Shown piece after piece: positions 1 to 11,795 of a stretch of DNA of 64,000 bases. Each line of letters opens with the position of its first letter. Positions within the stretch are counted from its first letter, which is position 1. The notes under the pieces were generated by a model, which saw only the letters and a list, made by a program, of their open reading frames with translations, had not been told where the DNA came from and made no database searches. The DNA lies in contig JASANH010001723.1 of assembly GCA_030248295.1 (NCBI GenBank), positions 806,001-870,000 on the forward strand. Direction: 5' to 3'. This DNA is from Mesodorylaimus sp. YZB2_4. Its lineage: Eukaryota; Nematoda; Enoplea; Dorylaimida; Dorylaimidae. The position numbers and the translations under genes are program-made.

Positions 1-559
1 TCCCAAAAGGAGCCAAGTGCATCAAGTGCGACGAAACGTTGGGTCTAAAAGCCATTCAAGTCGAAAACGGTTTCCTCCACTGCGACTGCTTCAAATGCGA
101 CAGGTGCCATCGTGCGTTGCAGTCGAATTTTTTCGACGTCAAGGACAAGCAGTATTGTCGTGCTTGCTATATGTATACATTGGCCCCCAAATGCGCTGGT
201 AACGACTAATCTTTTTTTTCTAAGCAAATAAGTAGCGTTTCCCCAAACCATCTTGCTACTCTTCAGACCAGAGAATAATTGTTTCAGAATGCAAGAAAGC
301 GTTGGACGGTGCGATGTGCTTGACCCTGTGCGGCAAGGACTACCACCAAGAGTGTGCCAAGTGTGGCATGTGCAGCCGCTCGTTGGCCACCGGTCATTTC
401 TTCCCGATCGACAATCGGCCTCACTGCCTGACATGCTTCTGGAAGGCCCGTCTGGAGGGGAAGGCAGCGCCGGTAATGTCTGTAACAACGCCTGACCCAA
501 AAAAGTCATCGCAGTCAAACATACGGGGGCAATCTACGGTCAGTAATCCGAGCAAATGA
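1..559 (+). CDS. LIM-domain protein, C-terminal end (5' partial)
   Basis: This is the 3' end of a gene that enters from the left edge. Exon 3-198 is open in frame 3 and joins exon 288-559 across a GT-AG intron (199-287). Two tandem LIM zinc fingers are visible. The first runs from CIKC through HCDCFKCDRC to YCRAC. The second runs from CAECKKAL through HQECAKCGMC to HCLTC. A Ser/Lys-rich tail of about 35 residues follows, ending at TGA 557-559. LIM domains are protein-binding modules used at adhesion sites, on actin and in transcription complexes. The N-terminus is missing, so the subfamily cannot be named. No homeodomain or kinase is present in the visible part. The family call is firm; the cellular role is unknown. 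Confidence 0.85.
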
Positions 560-917
560 GTTGCGAACGAAGGGATCGGAAACGGTGATGAGACGAGTCG
601 AGCAATTAAGATGTCTGCGTTGGTCTCCTGTATCGCGTTTACCTGATACGAGTAACTGTATGTTTCAAGGACGATCAGTTCGCGATACAGTTATTGATAG
701 ATGGTAGGACTTAAGCAAGCAGGTGGATTTCCCTGTGAGCTCGACCCAGCGTGAAAAGTCTACTATTTCCAAGTCGGGCGCTCGAAACGATGTACTGGAC
801 TCAAGATGATCCGGTCATATTTTTGGTCACAGAATAAGAGCAAAGGTCACAGAGCAAATTCACACACGGAAATGCATACTCGAGCAAGTGGTAACTGACA
901 CCACACATATTCCAAGC
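560..917. other. Intergenic, convergent gene ends
   Basis: This 358 bp gap separates the LIM gene stop from the PTR gene stop on the opposite strand. It presumably holds both 3' UTRs. I see no ORF, RNA gene or repeat in it. Confidence 0.5.
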
Positions 918-3900
918 CTATAACTTGACACGTACAACACCCGCGTGTACCTGAGTCTCGCTTGCTCTATTCATCTCGTCGCCGATACTCACAGTGGTCA
1001 CGTTGCGTGTCCTCTTCTGTTCGTGCACTTCGCTGTCGCAGTCAGGTGACGATGTACGATAATAGGTGATAGAGTCGGACCTAGCTTTGTGCTCTGTCCT
1101 TTTCACGGCTTCACAAATGCCGTTCGCGAGAGCCAGCTTCCCAGTTTCCTTACGAGTCCTGTCTAATCGGCCGTCATTTGAGATGGCCCTGGTAGCTCCA
1201 TCCGCGCAGGCACCATTTTGCAGATGACATTTGAGGTTGTCTTTCTTCTCGCTCGTCGGAACGGGTACGGGTTGGACCTCAGTCCGCACATGACCGTTAC
1301 AAGTGTCTTTTCCTGTGGACCCTCCCGCTTCGGACTTTACTTGCCCGTTCTTATCACTAGGTTTGAGAACGTATGATCGGATAGTTTTCCTCAGCTTCAT
1401 AGCCCAGGACGGGCAAGAAGTCGGTGTCAATCCATTAAGCATGACGGGAAGGAATATCAGAGCGTGCATCAGGCCGAATATGATGACTAGAAAAACAGTC
1501 TTGAAGAATGAGACTACCATGTAAGAATCCAGGTCCGCCAATACCACTACGCCCAACAGAGTGGCGATCCCACCCTGTAAGACCGGCCAGCCTAAAGTGC
1601 CTAAGGCCCGGCACACGCGTTCCACAGGTTCCTCCTTTATATTGACCACATAGGCGTAAGCAATATGGGCCGAGAAGTCGACCGAGAATCCGATACTCAT
1701 AATGATGGTGATCATGGATATGGTGTCCATATTCAATCCCCACAGTGTCATATATCCAATGACGCCGACATCGATGGACGCAATGGCCACAGTCACCCAG
1801 ATTGAACACACTGGGTGTGGAATCAGGAAGAGGGCAATGGCGATCATGCAGGCCATACCGCTACCGATTTCCTGAAATGATACCAGATCAATACCACAAA
1901 CCTCCCTTTGCCTACCCAGCACCACCTCCCTACCTGCCACACATTTGGAAGTATCTCCTCGTACTGATCCACGAATAAGAACATGACGTGGAACACGCGC
2001 ACATCAAAGTCCGTGTACTTGGCTGCCACCTTTCGAAACTGAGCACACGCTTCTCTCTGCTCCAAGGCTGTCCTGAATCCTTTTATGCCGAGCATAAATC
2101 GGAAAGCCGAAATCGGATTAGCCACATTTGTTATCCAACTAGTATTCGAACTTCCATAAAAGGAAGTTCGATTCGCAGAGACAATATCTAATCGATATCG
2201 AAAGTTGTCAGTCTGCGACAAGAACTGGTCGAGTTTAGTATAGAATTCGTAAGGTGATAAGTCGTCGAGGACTCTTCGTTCGTTCGACAGCACGTGCTCT
2301 TCCATAGATGTCATCCAGAACTCGACCCCTTCCATGCCAATAGCGTGCGACTGACTGGCGAAGTCTAAGGTGGCCTCTATGATCGCCTTCCGTCGAGACG
2401 CATCAGTCAAGTCGCCAGGATTCATTAATATGACTTGCATTTGGCTCCCATAGTCCCAAAACAGCTCCAAATTTTTGAAGTGCGCTATGGCATATGAGTC
2501 GTCAACTAAGAGTTTGATCGGTTCCAGACCCTGCCGCAGGTTGTAACATCCGTATAGCGAGGTGGTCCAGAAAAGGAGTAAGAGAAAAACCACTCCGATT
2601 TGAGTGTACTTGTTCATAAGGAACGGCCCGTAGACATTACGGAACCATCGTGATATGACTGATCCTTCTTCGTGCTCCATTTGAGCGTATTCAGTGTAGT
2701 CGGAGAACTGTCGACGCACATGGCAATGTTGTTTTTCCGATGATGCCAAGTCGATGGATAATGGAGCCACCCGCGCCGAACCGTTCATGACATGGCCATT
2801 CCTTGAGGGTTGGTTCTGTTGGCCTGGTTTCTTGAGTGATTTATTGCTAGGCCTCGAACCGACACAAAATAGTTTGACACATATCGAGCGATTGCCTGGA
2901 GAGATGATAATGGTATGAGCTAACATTCCTTTCAAGTCCATCTGTTCAAAGACTTACTGGACTCGTCACTCGGCGCGGTCTTGACGCAAGGCGCCAGGGC
3001 GTGCCTGCCCTGATCCTCCCATCTGGCATATAGAACGAGGAACCCCAGCAAGAAGGACAGCTGATACGCAAATGTTATCAGCACTGCTACTGTGGTGTAC
3101 ACGCAAAATAGTTGCACGGCAACGAAGTCTGTTAGGACACCGCAGGCGAACGAAAGGACATCGGTCAGCACGGTAATGGTGATCGATACTGCTGACTCGG
3201 ACATTGCTTCGGCGATACGTTCCTCGACTGGCAGAGTACGCTTGGTATTGTCCAGGGCTGCGATCATGAGAAAAGTATTGTCCAGACGGACGGCTAAAAA
3301 GTCAACAACACGAGATGGTAGTCATTCTAGACTACCTCTGAATTGTGACCCGACCCCACACCCTCGGCTTTCCACAATACTGCGTAATCTAGACCCGAAG
3401 CACTGCACTCCTTACCTATGATCAAAAAAGGCATGACCGTCACGATATCCGGATAAGGTGTCCCCAAATAACTCAATGCCCCGATAGCTGACATGACACC
3501 CATGCCAGCACCGATAACACCCAGGAAAGCCAAATTAGGTCTGCTAAGCACCCAATCGATAACTGGCCATTTTCTCGCTGTTTCTTTGTCGTCAGATTTT
3601 GATGGCCAGACGCAGGTGATCGTGCACAAAATGGCAAATAGGATTAGCAGCATGAACATTAAGGCGAACCTTGGATATAAATCCTTGGCATTGCGTGCCA
3701 ATTCCCGATTCAGAGTCTGCGAATGTGCAAAGCTGACGTCGATGAATGGGTCTCGGTAGGCGAGTAGCTGCTTTTCGAATTCCAGCTCCCATAAACCCGA
3801 TAATCGATTGTCGTGTTCACTTTGAAATCGTAATTGGAAAGTCATGAGCCAAGCCGCGGCTTCTAGAATCTGCCCTGTATCCGGATTGATTTTAACACCA

Positions 3901-4473
3901 CCCAGCGACGAGCCGAGGTAGTAACGTCGACGACGATCGTAGACGGCGGTCGGGTAGGACAGGTTGGCGTTGTGACTTGGGTTCTGATACATTTGAGGAA
4001 TAATATAGACTTGAGGATTATTATGGCAGTTGTGGCCCGATTTTAGACACAAGTTTCGATACGTGTAATTGCCTGAATCGTCTCTTAATTCGATACGATC
4101 GATAATGAATTGATTCAATCGAATAACGGCTTCGCTGTGCTGTATTCGCAAAATGTTACCTCCGTCTTTGGACCTAGCGATGACTGAGCTCTCGCGATTC
4201 GGTACGACCATGCGACCGGGCACGTAAGCTCCATTTCCGGATGGAAACGTGTCTTGGATAGCTTCCTGATCAATTTTCGACTGGGCTCCTTGAGGTGTGT
4301 ATAAGTAAACGGCATCACCGCTGACCCGGCGAAACCACCAGCCGATGGACAGGGCGCTTGTCAGAAGTAAAGGTATTATAATGAATGGGTACGGATGCAT
4401 GGAAACCATGTACCCGTATCGACAGCACAGACGACTAAGGCGTCGTTCGAGAAAATCCCAACGCAGGTGGTGC
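918..4473 (-). CDS. Patched-related (PTR/PTCHD-type) transporter, copy 1
   Basis: RND-superfamily membrane protein of the Patched-related group, expected to move or sense lipids or sterols at the cell surface. Exons on the minus strand are 4473-3416, 3293-2958, 2895-1934 and 1871-918, about 1,103 codons. A short upstream coding exon is likely, because the first exon opens at an acceptor one base into a codon; I could not find it. In order there is a first membrane helix after HPYPFIIIP, a large Asn- and Cys-containing luminal loop, the sterol-sensing-type helices (MPFLIIG, FLMIAAL), a second luminal loop and helices 7-12. GFSVDFSAHIAYAY is the conserved GxxxD helix-10 motif. A hydrophilic tail of about 130 residues ends the protein. 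The fourth-helix motif is altered (see findings). Copy 2 lies about 8 kb away on the same strand with matching intron positions. Nematodes have many PTRs; exact orthology is unresolved. Confidence 0.92.
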
Positions 4474-7400
4474 CTGAAGAAACGAACCGTAAAATAGATC
4501 AGCTTGGGGACTTAGGCAGAAGGTTAGCATTGCAGTAGAAACAGGCGTCATGAGGACCTGGCCTGAGCTCACTCGCACATGAATTTAACATGATCTTGTA
4601 AGAGAGGGCAGACCTCAGCAGATGGCTAAGAGATCATAGCTGTGAACTAGCCTACGATAGCACAAATCCTGAATCCTTTTTGTCCTGACCCGACAAAAGC
4701 GCAGTGCTGTCTCTTACCCAAAGCAGCGCATATCTCCTGCCCTTCGGAGTGGCTTGAGGGTGGCCGAAAACAAAATCAGTTGTCACAACTATACAATGCG
4801 AGTAACGCTGATAACCACGTTCCAAATGTTCCACATCTCGACCGCTGTCATATCTAATTCGTCGTCATCAAAGTGCCCAAATTCGTAGACAGGCCGCAAG
4901 ATACGGATACTTACGCTTAGTTCTCCCGACGTCAGCAGCCTAGTAACGACCTGTTCTGCGTCACCAATGCGAGCATATCAGTGTAACGGCCGTTCCAGTT
5001 ACGGATCGACAAACCAACTTTTGATCACGTGTGCATGGTCGAAATTTTTGAGCCCGTGAAAAAATCGGTCACAAAACATGTAACACTGAAAGAAAAACGG
5101 GCATAGAGAAGGACGGAATGGGCGGTGGCGGAAAGGCAACTAGTTACGGTCAGAAGACAAAAATGATTCGCATGTATTTTGAGTAGGTAGCCTTCCCTGC
5201 ATGGCGGGGGCATGCTTTGCCTCCTGACCGATCCCTCAGCCCCGTGACTACCAAAACCACACAGAGACCATCCAAATACAAAGCTACTGGTTAGTCGGCG
5301 TGGTCAACTCGTGAATTGGTAAGTGGGAGTGGGGAAGTCAGGAGCAGGAGACATTCTTTGCGTCAGCAACACAACGCATCATTTGTCAAGAATGACCTAG
5401 TTGAATGAATGGCGTATTCATTGGTATGCCGGGCCATATGCGCACTACACATAGGCGTTAATATTATCTCGTGCCGCTGCTGGACACGCGTCCGTGGACG
5501 GCCTGTGGCGTCAATCTAGGTGACGGTGCATAGCAGGCTTAAGAATAATTCTTCACACACAATCGCCCACAAAAGTCAGAATACGAGGACTCATAGACGC
5601 AGCCGCTTCTGAAATAAGAAGGCCATTACGCCAAACATTTGCTCATAGATTACCTGTTCACCCCATGCCATCTTTTCGAGGTGCACCTGTCGACAGTCAT
5701 TGCAAACTAATCGAAGACCTCGCATTGCGATTAGACCAAACCAAAATGGCACCCCCGCATTTCCAAAATGAGCATGACCATAAAGAAGTCTGCACACGTC
5801 TAACTTCCGTTACACTTCAGGCTCCAAGAGAACTGAGCTGTCAATCTTCCATGGACAAGCACATATCGCTTCAAGATCGACTTTCCTACCTGACCGAAAC
5901 CTGATTTGATACACCTGATTCGCCCAACACCCCTTTCCCGAACCAACTTTCTCTGTCCACCTACCGGACCTAAATTCAGGACATTGCGTCGGCCAATCGG
6001 GACATGGCCGAAGTGGAAATTTTAAGATCACTTGACCCTAAAATTACAATGTTATTGCCGGTCGGCCCATTCGAAGGAAGTAGAATGGCCTAATTTCGCA
6101 GCTCCTAAACCTCTGAGTAATACCCTTGGCCATTGCCGTCGAGGTCGACTGCAACGTTTCTCTAAGGAGTCTTAACAGAAAAAGTAGCGCGAACAATTGA
6201 AAAGCCCGACAGCAGATAAAATGGAGTGGCCATTACAAGTGGTCACTTAACCTAGGAGACACCAGAAAAACGTAATCCAAAAACGGGTGGAGCCACAGTG
6301 AGCGTAAAAGCCTCGTCACAGTGAACTAGGCCCGACCCTTTTACAACCGCCAACGCGTCTTGCTGTCCCACATTCCACATGGAGCGGTACTTTTAGAGCG
6401 CGAATGAGAATATGTAGAGTAGGTTAGATAGGCGATTACTGGCACCGGACTGGAAAACACATTCGGATAGGAAAGGAAGAGGCCAACGATACTACTACCC
6501 TCCACACCCTTTCCTAACCCACAGCCAACAATGTTTCAGCCATGGACGTTACGCGATCATGAACCCTCAGCCCGACCTCGTATTCGCAACCATCCATCCG
6601 TATTAATGCGACAATTCATTGAAACCTAAATCGTGCGCTCCACACCCAAATGATTGGCGTGTTTGGCAATGGGCAGCCATGGACCACGGGTTGATGCCGT
6701 CAGCAATGATCGACATTTCGGTCATGTATTCTTACCAAAAAAGCCGCTAATTTCGATCGTCATTGCGTGAAATCGCTAAAGATAGGATGGAAGAACCAGC
6801 CAACGTTATAGCTCTTTGTAGACGACCCTGCTCAAGAAGACAGGAAGGAATCTGCCCTATTGCCAAGGTACCGTAAATGCTCTAATGTGACCCCACACTT
6901 ATATGTCCCCAAGCCCCTAGTCGGACCATTTTGAATCCTATAGCCCTCGCTTATATCACTTGGGATAAACTGCTATGCGAGATGTGGTACCTACGTCATG
7001 AGATAAGTGCATTTTGCGCACCCACTTTAAGACATCTTTTAACTTTGTATAACTTTGCCCTTATAATTTTTATTGCTGATCACTAACAAAAATTCATAAT
7101 GGTCAACATGGTGGTGTGGAGTAATAAAAAAACTTTTTATAGGAACGCACACGCCAGACTTACTGAAATCCTGCAGCATCTCTCTGATTTGCATCCCCCC
7201 TACTTACATTCAGTACTGTAGCTCTTCCTGACCGAACTCCTTCGAAATCACATTGCCCTGTACAAAAAGTGAGGATTTAAGGTACAAGGATGGTCACAGG
7301 TGACGCAGATTTCAAGCTCACGATTCGACTCATCTTTGATGCGGCCATGGTCCAGCCGCTCTTCCAAGTTGTCTCTTTCTTCTCTGTTCGCTCAAACACT

Positions 7401-8090
7401 ATCCCCTCACGAGCCCCCTCCCAACCTATAAGCAGCTTGGTTCGTTTTCCCAACTCCTCTCTCTGCATTCTCCCCCAGATCCTCAAAGAATTTGTCGCAT
7501 GACCTGTGCGCAATCTCTTATCCCTTAATGGCAGCTGTGAAGTATATTCATTTGAGAAGTCCACTAGAGCAGCCCAACAATCACGATGGTAAAACTGTGG
7601 AGGAGTCAAGGATGTACAAGCATTAGAGAAAAGTTTCAAATTTAAAAATAAGATGTTGGTCTGGCTGGACTAGCAATCGATACCAGGCGGCCAGGCACAG
7701 CGATAGAGGGCCTGGGTCGGCCCTCTATCGCATGGCAGGGCGGCCAGTTCACAGAGCATTTATCCTTGAGGGATGCTAGCTAGCGACCTTTTGCGTGTGA
7801 TTTTTGGACCTCTGACTGTCTGTGAACCAAGGAAGACAAAACCCAGGGTCGAGCAAAAGACGCTTGACCAAAGCACAACTCATAATGCTCGCTCGCATCC
7901 TTCCACATTCACCCGAAAGCAAATAATCAGGGCACGCGCGCGGGGGCTCTCGTAAATCCCCTTCATCTCATCACCAGACTTCGATTTTTGGTCGCAAGCC
8001 CAACTGATTCATTTCGAACTTGTCCCTGGTCTTTTGATAGGCAGTACATTAGATGATATTGGCGCTTTGCAGTTCAATGAGCTTGTCAAT
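4474..8090. other. Long intergenic stretch upstream of PTR copy 1
   Basis: About 3.6 kb with only short, dispersed ORFs that resemble no family I know. The longest is a 120-codon minus-strand frame at 7277-7639 without clear splice context. The only distinct structure is the hairpin at 7700-7731. The first exon and promoter of PTR copy 1 probably lie in its left part. Confidence 0.4.
7700..7731. repeat. Perfect 13-bp inverted repeat (hairpin)
   Basis: The arms 7700-7712 (gcgatagagggcc) and 7719-7731 (ggccctctatcgc) are exact reverse complements separated by a 6-nt loop, tgggtc. Outside the arms the flanks share only short GGC-rich matches. It is too short for a typical pre-miRNA. Function is unknown. 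Confidence 0.7.
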
Positions 8091-8098
8091 GACAATTG

Positions 8099-8310
8099 AG
8101 CTCAATGTCGTTGTTGCTCAGGCGACGGCGGCGGCTGTAGCAGATGAAGCAGTTGGAGCACCACGGCCACCTGGTTCCCCACTAGCTGCTCTGCAGCGGC
8201 GGAGGACTCGCATTTGGCGCACTTGCTGGCCACTGCTGTCAGGTGAAAAAGACTGCAGTAGATCTTCTTCTGTGCATCGCCCACAACTCGTTGTTGTCGC
8301 TAAAAATCAA
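8099..8310 (-). pseudogene. Decayed LIM-domain fragment
   Basis: Reading the minus strand, an acceptor-like TTTTTAG is followed by a frame giving KIYCSLFHLTAVASKCAKCE, the end of one LIM finger and the first CxxC of another. After a one-base frame change the sequence continues as CSNCFICYSRRRRLSNNDIE and NCH, the second half of a LIM finger. Compared with the family pattern, the zinc-binding His after Trp is replaced by Cys and one late Cys by Arg. A frameshift plus two lost ligands indicates a relic rather than a working exon. The first gene in the window is also a LIM gene, but this fragment is not a close copy of its visible part. Some other, unsampled LIM gene may be the parent. Confidence 0.5.
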
Positions 8311-8319
8311 AGAAGCTAA

Positions 8320-8945
8320 GATGTAGATCCTCTTTCTCTCGGATTTTTTGCGCAGCGGAAGCAGTTTCAAGTCGGTAATTTCATGTCCTGACGATCCCGC
8401 CAGCTACAAGTTACCAATTAGCTAAGACCGACATCGATACACGTCAATTTTTCCCTGAAAAACAGGTACAGATACGAGTACTGTAGAGCGCGTGGGTCAT
8501 TCTGCGCAGACATGAATCACCTCGGTACAAGGTTCCGTCAACATCGTTGCCCCTAAATAGTTTGAATATTTGAATAATATTTTCCTCATGACGTTTCTTC
8601 ACAGTAAACTGTACTGTGCATAATGCATAATTATATGCACTGGTACAGTACCACAGGCAGTATATTTGTGACTGCGCGTTCTTAGCACCCGGGAAAGGTT
8701 CCAATTCCCAAAACAGCAGCTAGCAAGCGCCTCTGCATCAACTGAAGCTTATTTGCTCTGGTTTTTGACGGAAGAAGGCATTCTATTTTCGAGATTTTTT
8801 GGAGCGGACAATTAAACGAGCAGCGGAGTCTCGGGTAAACAGTGCCATTGACACGGATTTTTATTCTACGATCTTACACAACACAGTTGGCATCATCAGA
8901 GCAAAAACGAGTCACACAGGCGAGACCGGAGGAGGGTTTTACGTG
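8320..8945. other. 3' flank of the kinase gene
   Basis: This interval lies between the LIM relic and the kinase stop codon. It presumably includes the kinase 3' UTR. Short ORFs here are in the shadow of AT-rich sequence, and I see no recognisable gene. Confidence 0.4.
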
Positions 8946-11095
8946 CTACAAGATGCCCTGCAGAACTCGAACGTACGGATCCTCGCCGCCCAGGTCGGCG
9001 TAGTAGTTGTCGAGGCTTTCGAAGATTATCAAGAAGCTGGGACGGCTAGATGCTGTGGTGTCGCAGCAATGGCACATCAACTCGTACACTTTTTCGGGAA
9101 CGCGCCTGTCGCGTTTCAAGCCAAAGCTCATCGTTTTTGTCAATTCTTCCCGCACTTCTTTGGCCGTCATTCCTAAATGAGGCGCAAATCTGACGCCCGA
9201 AAAGGGTGAAGAATTTTCACTCACCTTTGTAAGGCTCCTCGCCGTGGGTGAAAAGTTCGTGCAACAGGACCCCGTACGACCAGACGTCGGATGCGGCTGA
9301 AAAATTTCGAGCTGCATTAAACAAAGAAGCATCCGCACTACGGATCGTCACCCACATGAAAATCTCAGATCGAGCAGCACTTCAGGCGCCGACCACTTGA
9401 CCGCCAAGTCCATCGCTTTCCCTTAAAGCACACGTTTCTCTAACCCGAGCAAAGGCGGTGCACTCGACTTACGTTCTTTGAGCACGTCTCCCTTCATCAT
9501 TTTGGCCATACCAAAATCGGCGATCTTGCATGTGATGTTCGGTTTGTAGCTGACCTCGCCTGGTCTGGCGTCCACCAACACGTTCCTCGCAGCCAAGTCG
9601 CGGTGCACCATCTTCTTCGACTCCAGGTACTTCATCCCGTCGGCAATCTTAAAGCGACCACTCCATCAACAATGAACTGCCCCCCCTCCACTCATTTACT
9701 TGCGTGGCCAGCTCGACCAGTTTCGGCTCCAGCAGCAGTTCGTCCTCCGCTTTCTTCCTCTTCAGGAAGGACTTCAGCGAGCCGTCTTTTACGAACTCGG
9801 TCACGATCCAATAGGGCTCGTCCGCGCTCACGATTCCGTGCAATTTGACCAGGTGCCTGTGCAACAGGTTCTTCATGACCACCGCTTCTTGCAGGAATTC
9901 CGTTCGGGCATGCGTGCTCCCCTTCGTCAGCTCTGAAAAGCCAGCTTAGCGAGTCCGAAATTGGATTATCAACTCTACCTTTCACCGCCACATCCATCGC
10001 GATCGTCCCCGTCGGCTTCCATACGCCTGCAAGAAGGCCCTCCTTGACGCTCATAGACAAAATTCACAGGCGACTTACCTTTCCTCACGACCCCGAAGTT
10101 GCCTCTCCCAAGTTCTCCGCCGATCGCGATTTGGTCCCGCGAAATCTCTCTCCAGTTCTTCTGCACGTCCGCCGGCAACACGATTCGATCGGGCTCCATT
10201 TTGGGGAAGGGCTTCGTCAACTTGCAGCATAGGTTTCCCTGATTTTCTGCAAAGAGCTTCGAAAAAGTATTGCATTTGCTAACAATAACCACTCACTCTT
10301 GAAGAAGGCGATCATCTCTGGAATCGAGGGGAATGTGTGTTTCTGCACACAAAAAGTGCCGTTTATTTCCTCCTTCAAGCGATAATGCATGACTTTGCTT
10401 TTGGACTTGATCGAGATGGCGTACGTCATTTCTGATTGCAAGAGGAGAGGCTGGCTCAGAAGGTTCCTGCGTACAAGTCACTGCTTACCCCCGTAGAGTT
10501 TTCGACCTCGAATCATGAATGTGCCTTGTGGCGTGCCTTGCAGCATCCTCTCAGCCATCGGTAGCCTCACTTCAAGAAAGAACCAACTGAAAGAAGACGT
10601 CAGCGAGCTCAGATTTAGTCAGGTCGACAAAGTGCTTACTCGTTCGTTTCCAGAGAGCCGACTTCAGCCAACCACGCCCGCGGCACGTAGCCCGTTCCCT
10701 TGCCAGCCTTCGAAACAAACACCCACTCGGGTCCCCTGAACAAATTTCATCGGAGAGGTTTGGGAGATGGACTTTTTGATCGAACTTACACCTCGCCATG
10801 GTCTTCTACTAGTTGCACCGTGTCGCCTTTTTTCAGGCTCAATTCGGAACTCGAACCGGCTTTGTAGTCCCAGAGAACAATGAATTTCACTGCAACAATA
10901 GATACCCTTCTCACTGGACCCAGCTAAGCCCAGTAAGAAACCTCATGTTCACTCACCCACACCATCTTCCGCTTTTGAGGTTGTCTTCCTCGGGGATCGC
11001 GGGCTGTTCGTCTTCTCTTTGGATTTTATTGTCTTTCCAGTTTTGGGGTTGATGGTGGTTGATTTTTCGGTTTCACTCGAGCAGCAGCAACCCAT
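8946..11095 (-). CDS. Src-like non-receptor tyrosine kinase (SH3-SH2-kinase)
   Basis: Twelve exons on the minus strand: 11095-10957, 10889-10790, 10735-10640, 10586-10489, 10431-10297, 10246-10079, 10026-9979, 9932-9700, 9647-9473, 9421-9356, 9296-9225, 9172-8946. All phases agree and give 518 aa, a typical Src length. The start MGCCCSS carries the myristoylation glycine and palmitoylatable cysteines, so membrane attachment is expected. An SH3 domain (~47-110, ALYDY-equivalent LWDYKAG) precedes an SH2 domain (~112-190, GTFMIRGRK with the phosphate-binding Arg). The kinase domain has GRGNFG, AVK (Lys ~261), HRDLAARN (Asp ~356) and DFG (~383), with a 9-residue insertion between the last two. 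The activation-loop tyrosine position is Leu ~395. A C-terminal tyrosine remains in DPYVRV. The architecture call is firm; it could be a divergent lineage-specific Src-like member. Confidence 0.92.
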
Positions 11096-11795
11096 TGTCG
11101 GACAGCTGCAACTGGCCACTCGACCGCGAGACTGGACAGCAGACGAATGAGCGAATGTGGAGAGGAAGCTGGGTTTGGTTTCCTGGAGTGTAAAGTAGGT
11201 CATCAGCCTTTCGAGAGCCTTCACTTGACGAAAGAAGTTTGGCACATTATCAGACATGCCACTCTGGTGTCGATATTGCAGGGCTTGGTTGGATGGATGG
11301 TCGGAGCCGACTACTTCTGCTGACCCAACAATAAACCTGCTGTGATAATCAAATGAAATGTAGAAATAGCAAGAAACACAGTGTCATGTAAGAGATCGAG
11401 TCGCCGGACTCATGGGAGACGGATGGGAGATTCTCTTGCATTTTTTTATGGAATGAGCTGGCCCCCAATATTGCCTTGGATTCGTTATCTTGATTTCGTT
11501 CCGCTTAATCTGAGTTTACGTTTCAGTAATTTTTTAGACGTCCTTCTTTCTTGACTACAAGCATTTCTCTTTCTTTTTTATCTATTGTAATTTTCGCCTT
11601 GTTTTGCAGTCCCTGAGTGCGCTTTATGCGTTTGGCTACGAATAAAACATGAACATGAGAAGACGGGGAATATCGCGAGCACATTACGTACCACATTACA
11701 TTGTCCCGTGTCTTCAATCACGCTGTGGTCACTCATCAGCTGACCTCCCGATCGTGCATGTGTCTCCTTATGTGCGGCTGCGTTTCCGAATTCTG

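Noticed and set aside
5665..6031. Overlapping ORFs on both strands near 5.6-6.0 kb
   Set aside because: Short, no start or splice context, no family resemblance; they look like chance frames.
10467..10488. A 22-bp intron in the kinase SH2 region
   Set aside because: GTAAGC to GCAG at 22 bp is implausibly short and breaks the SH2 alignment; the acceptor at 10432 fits.
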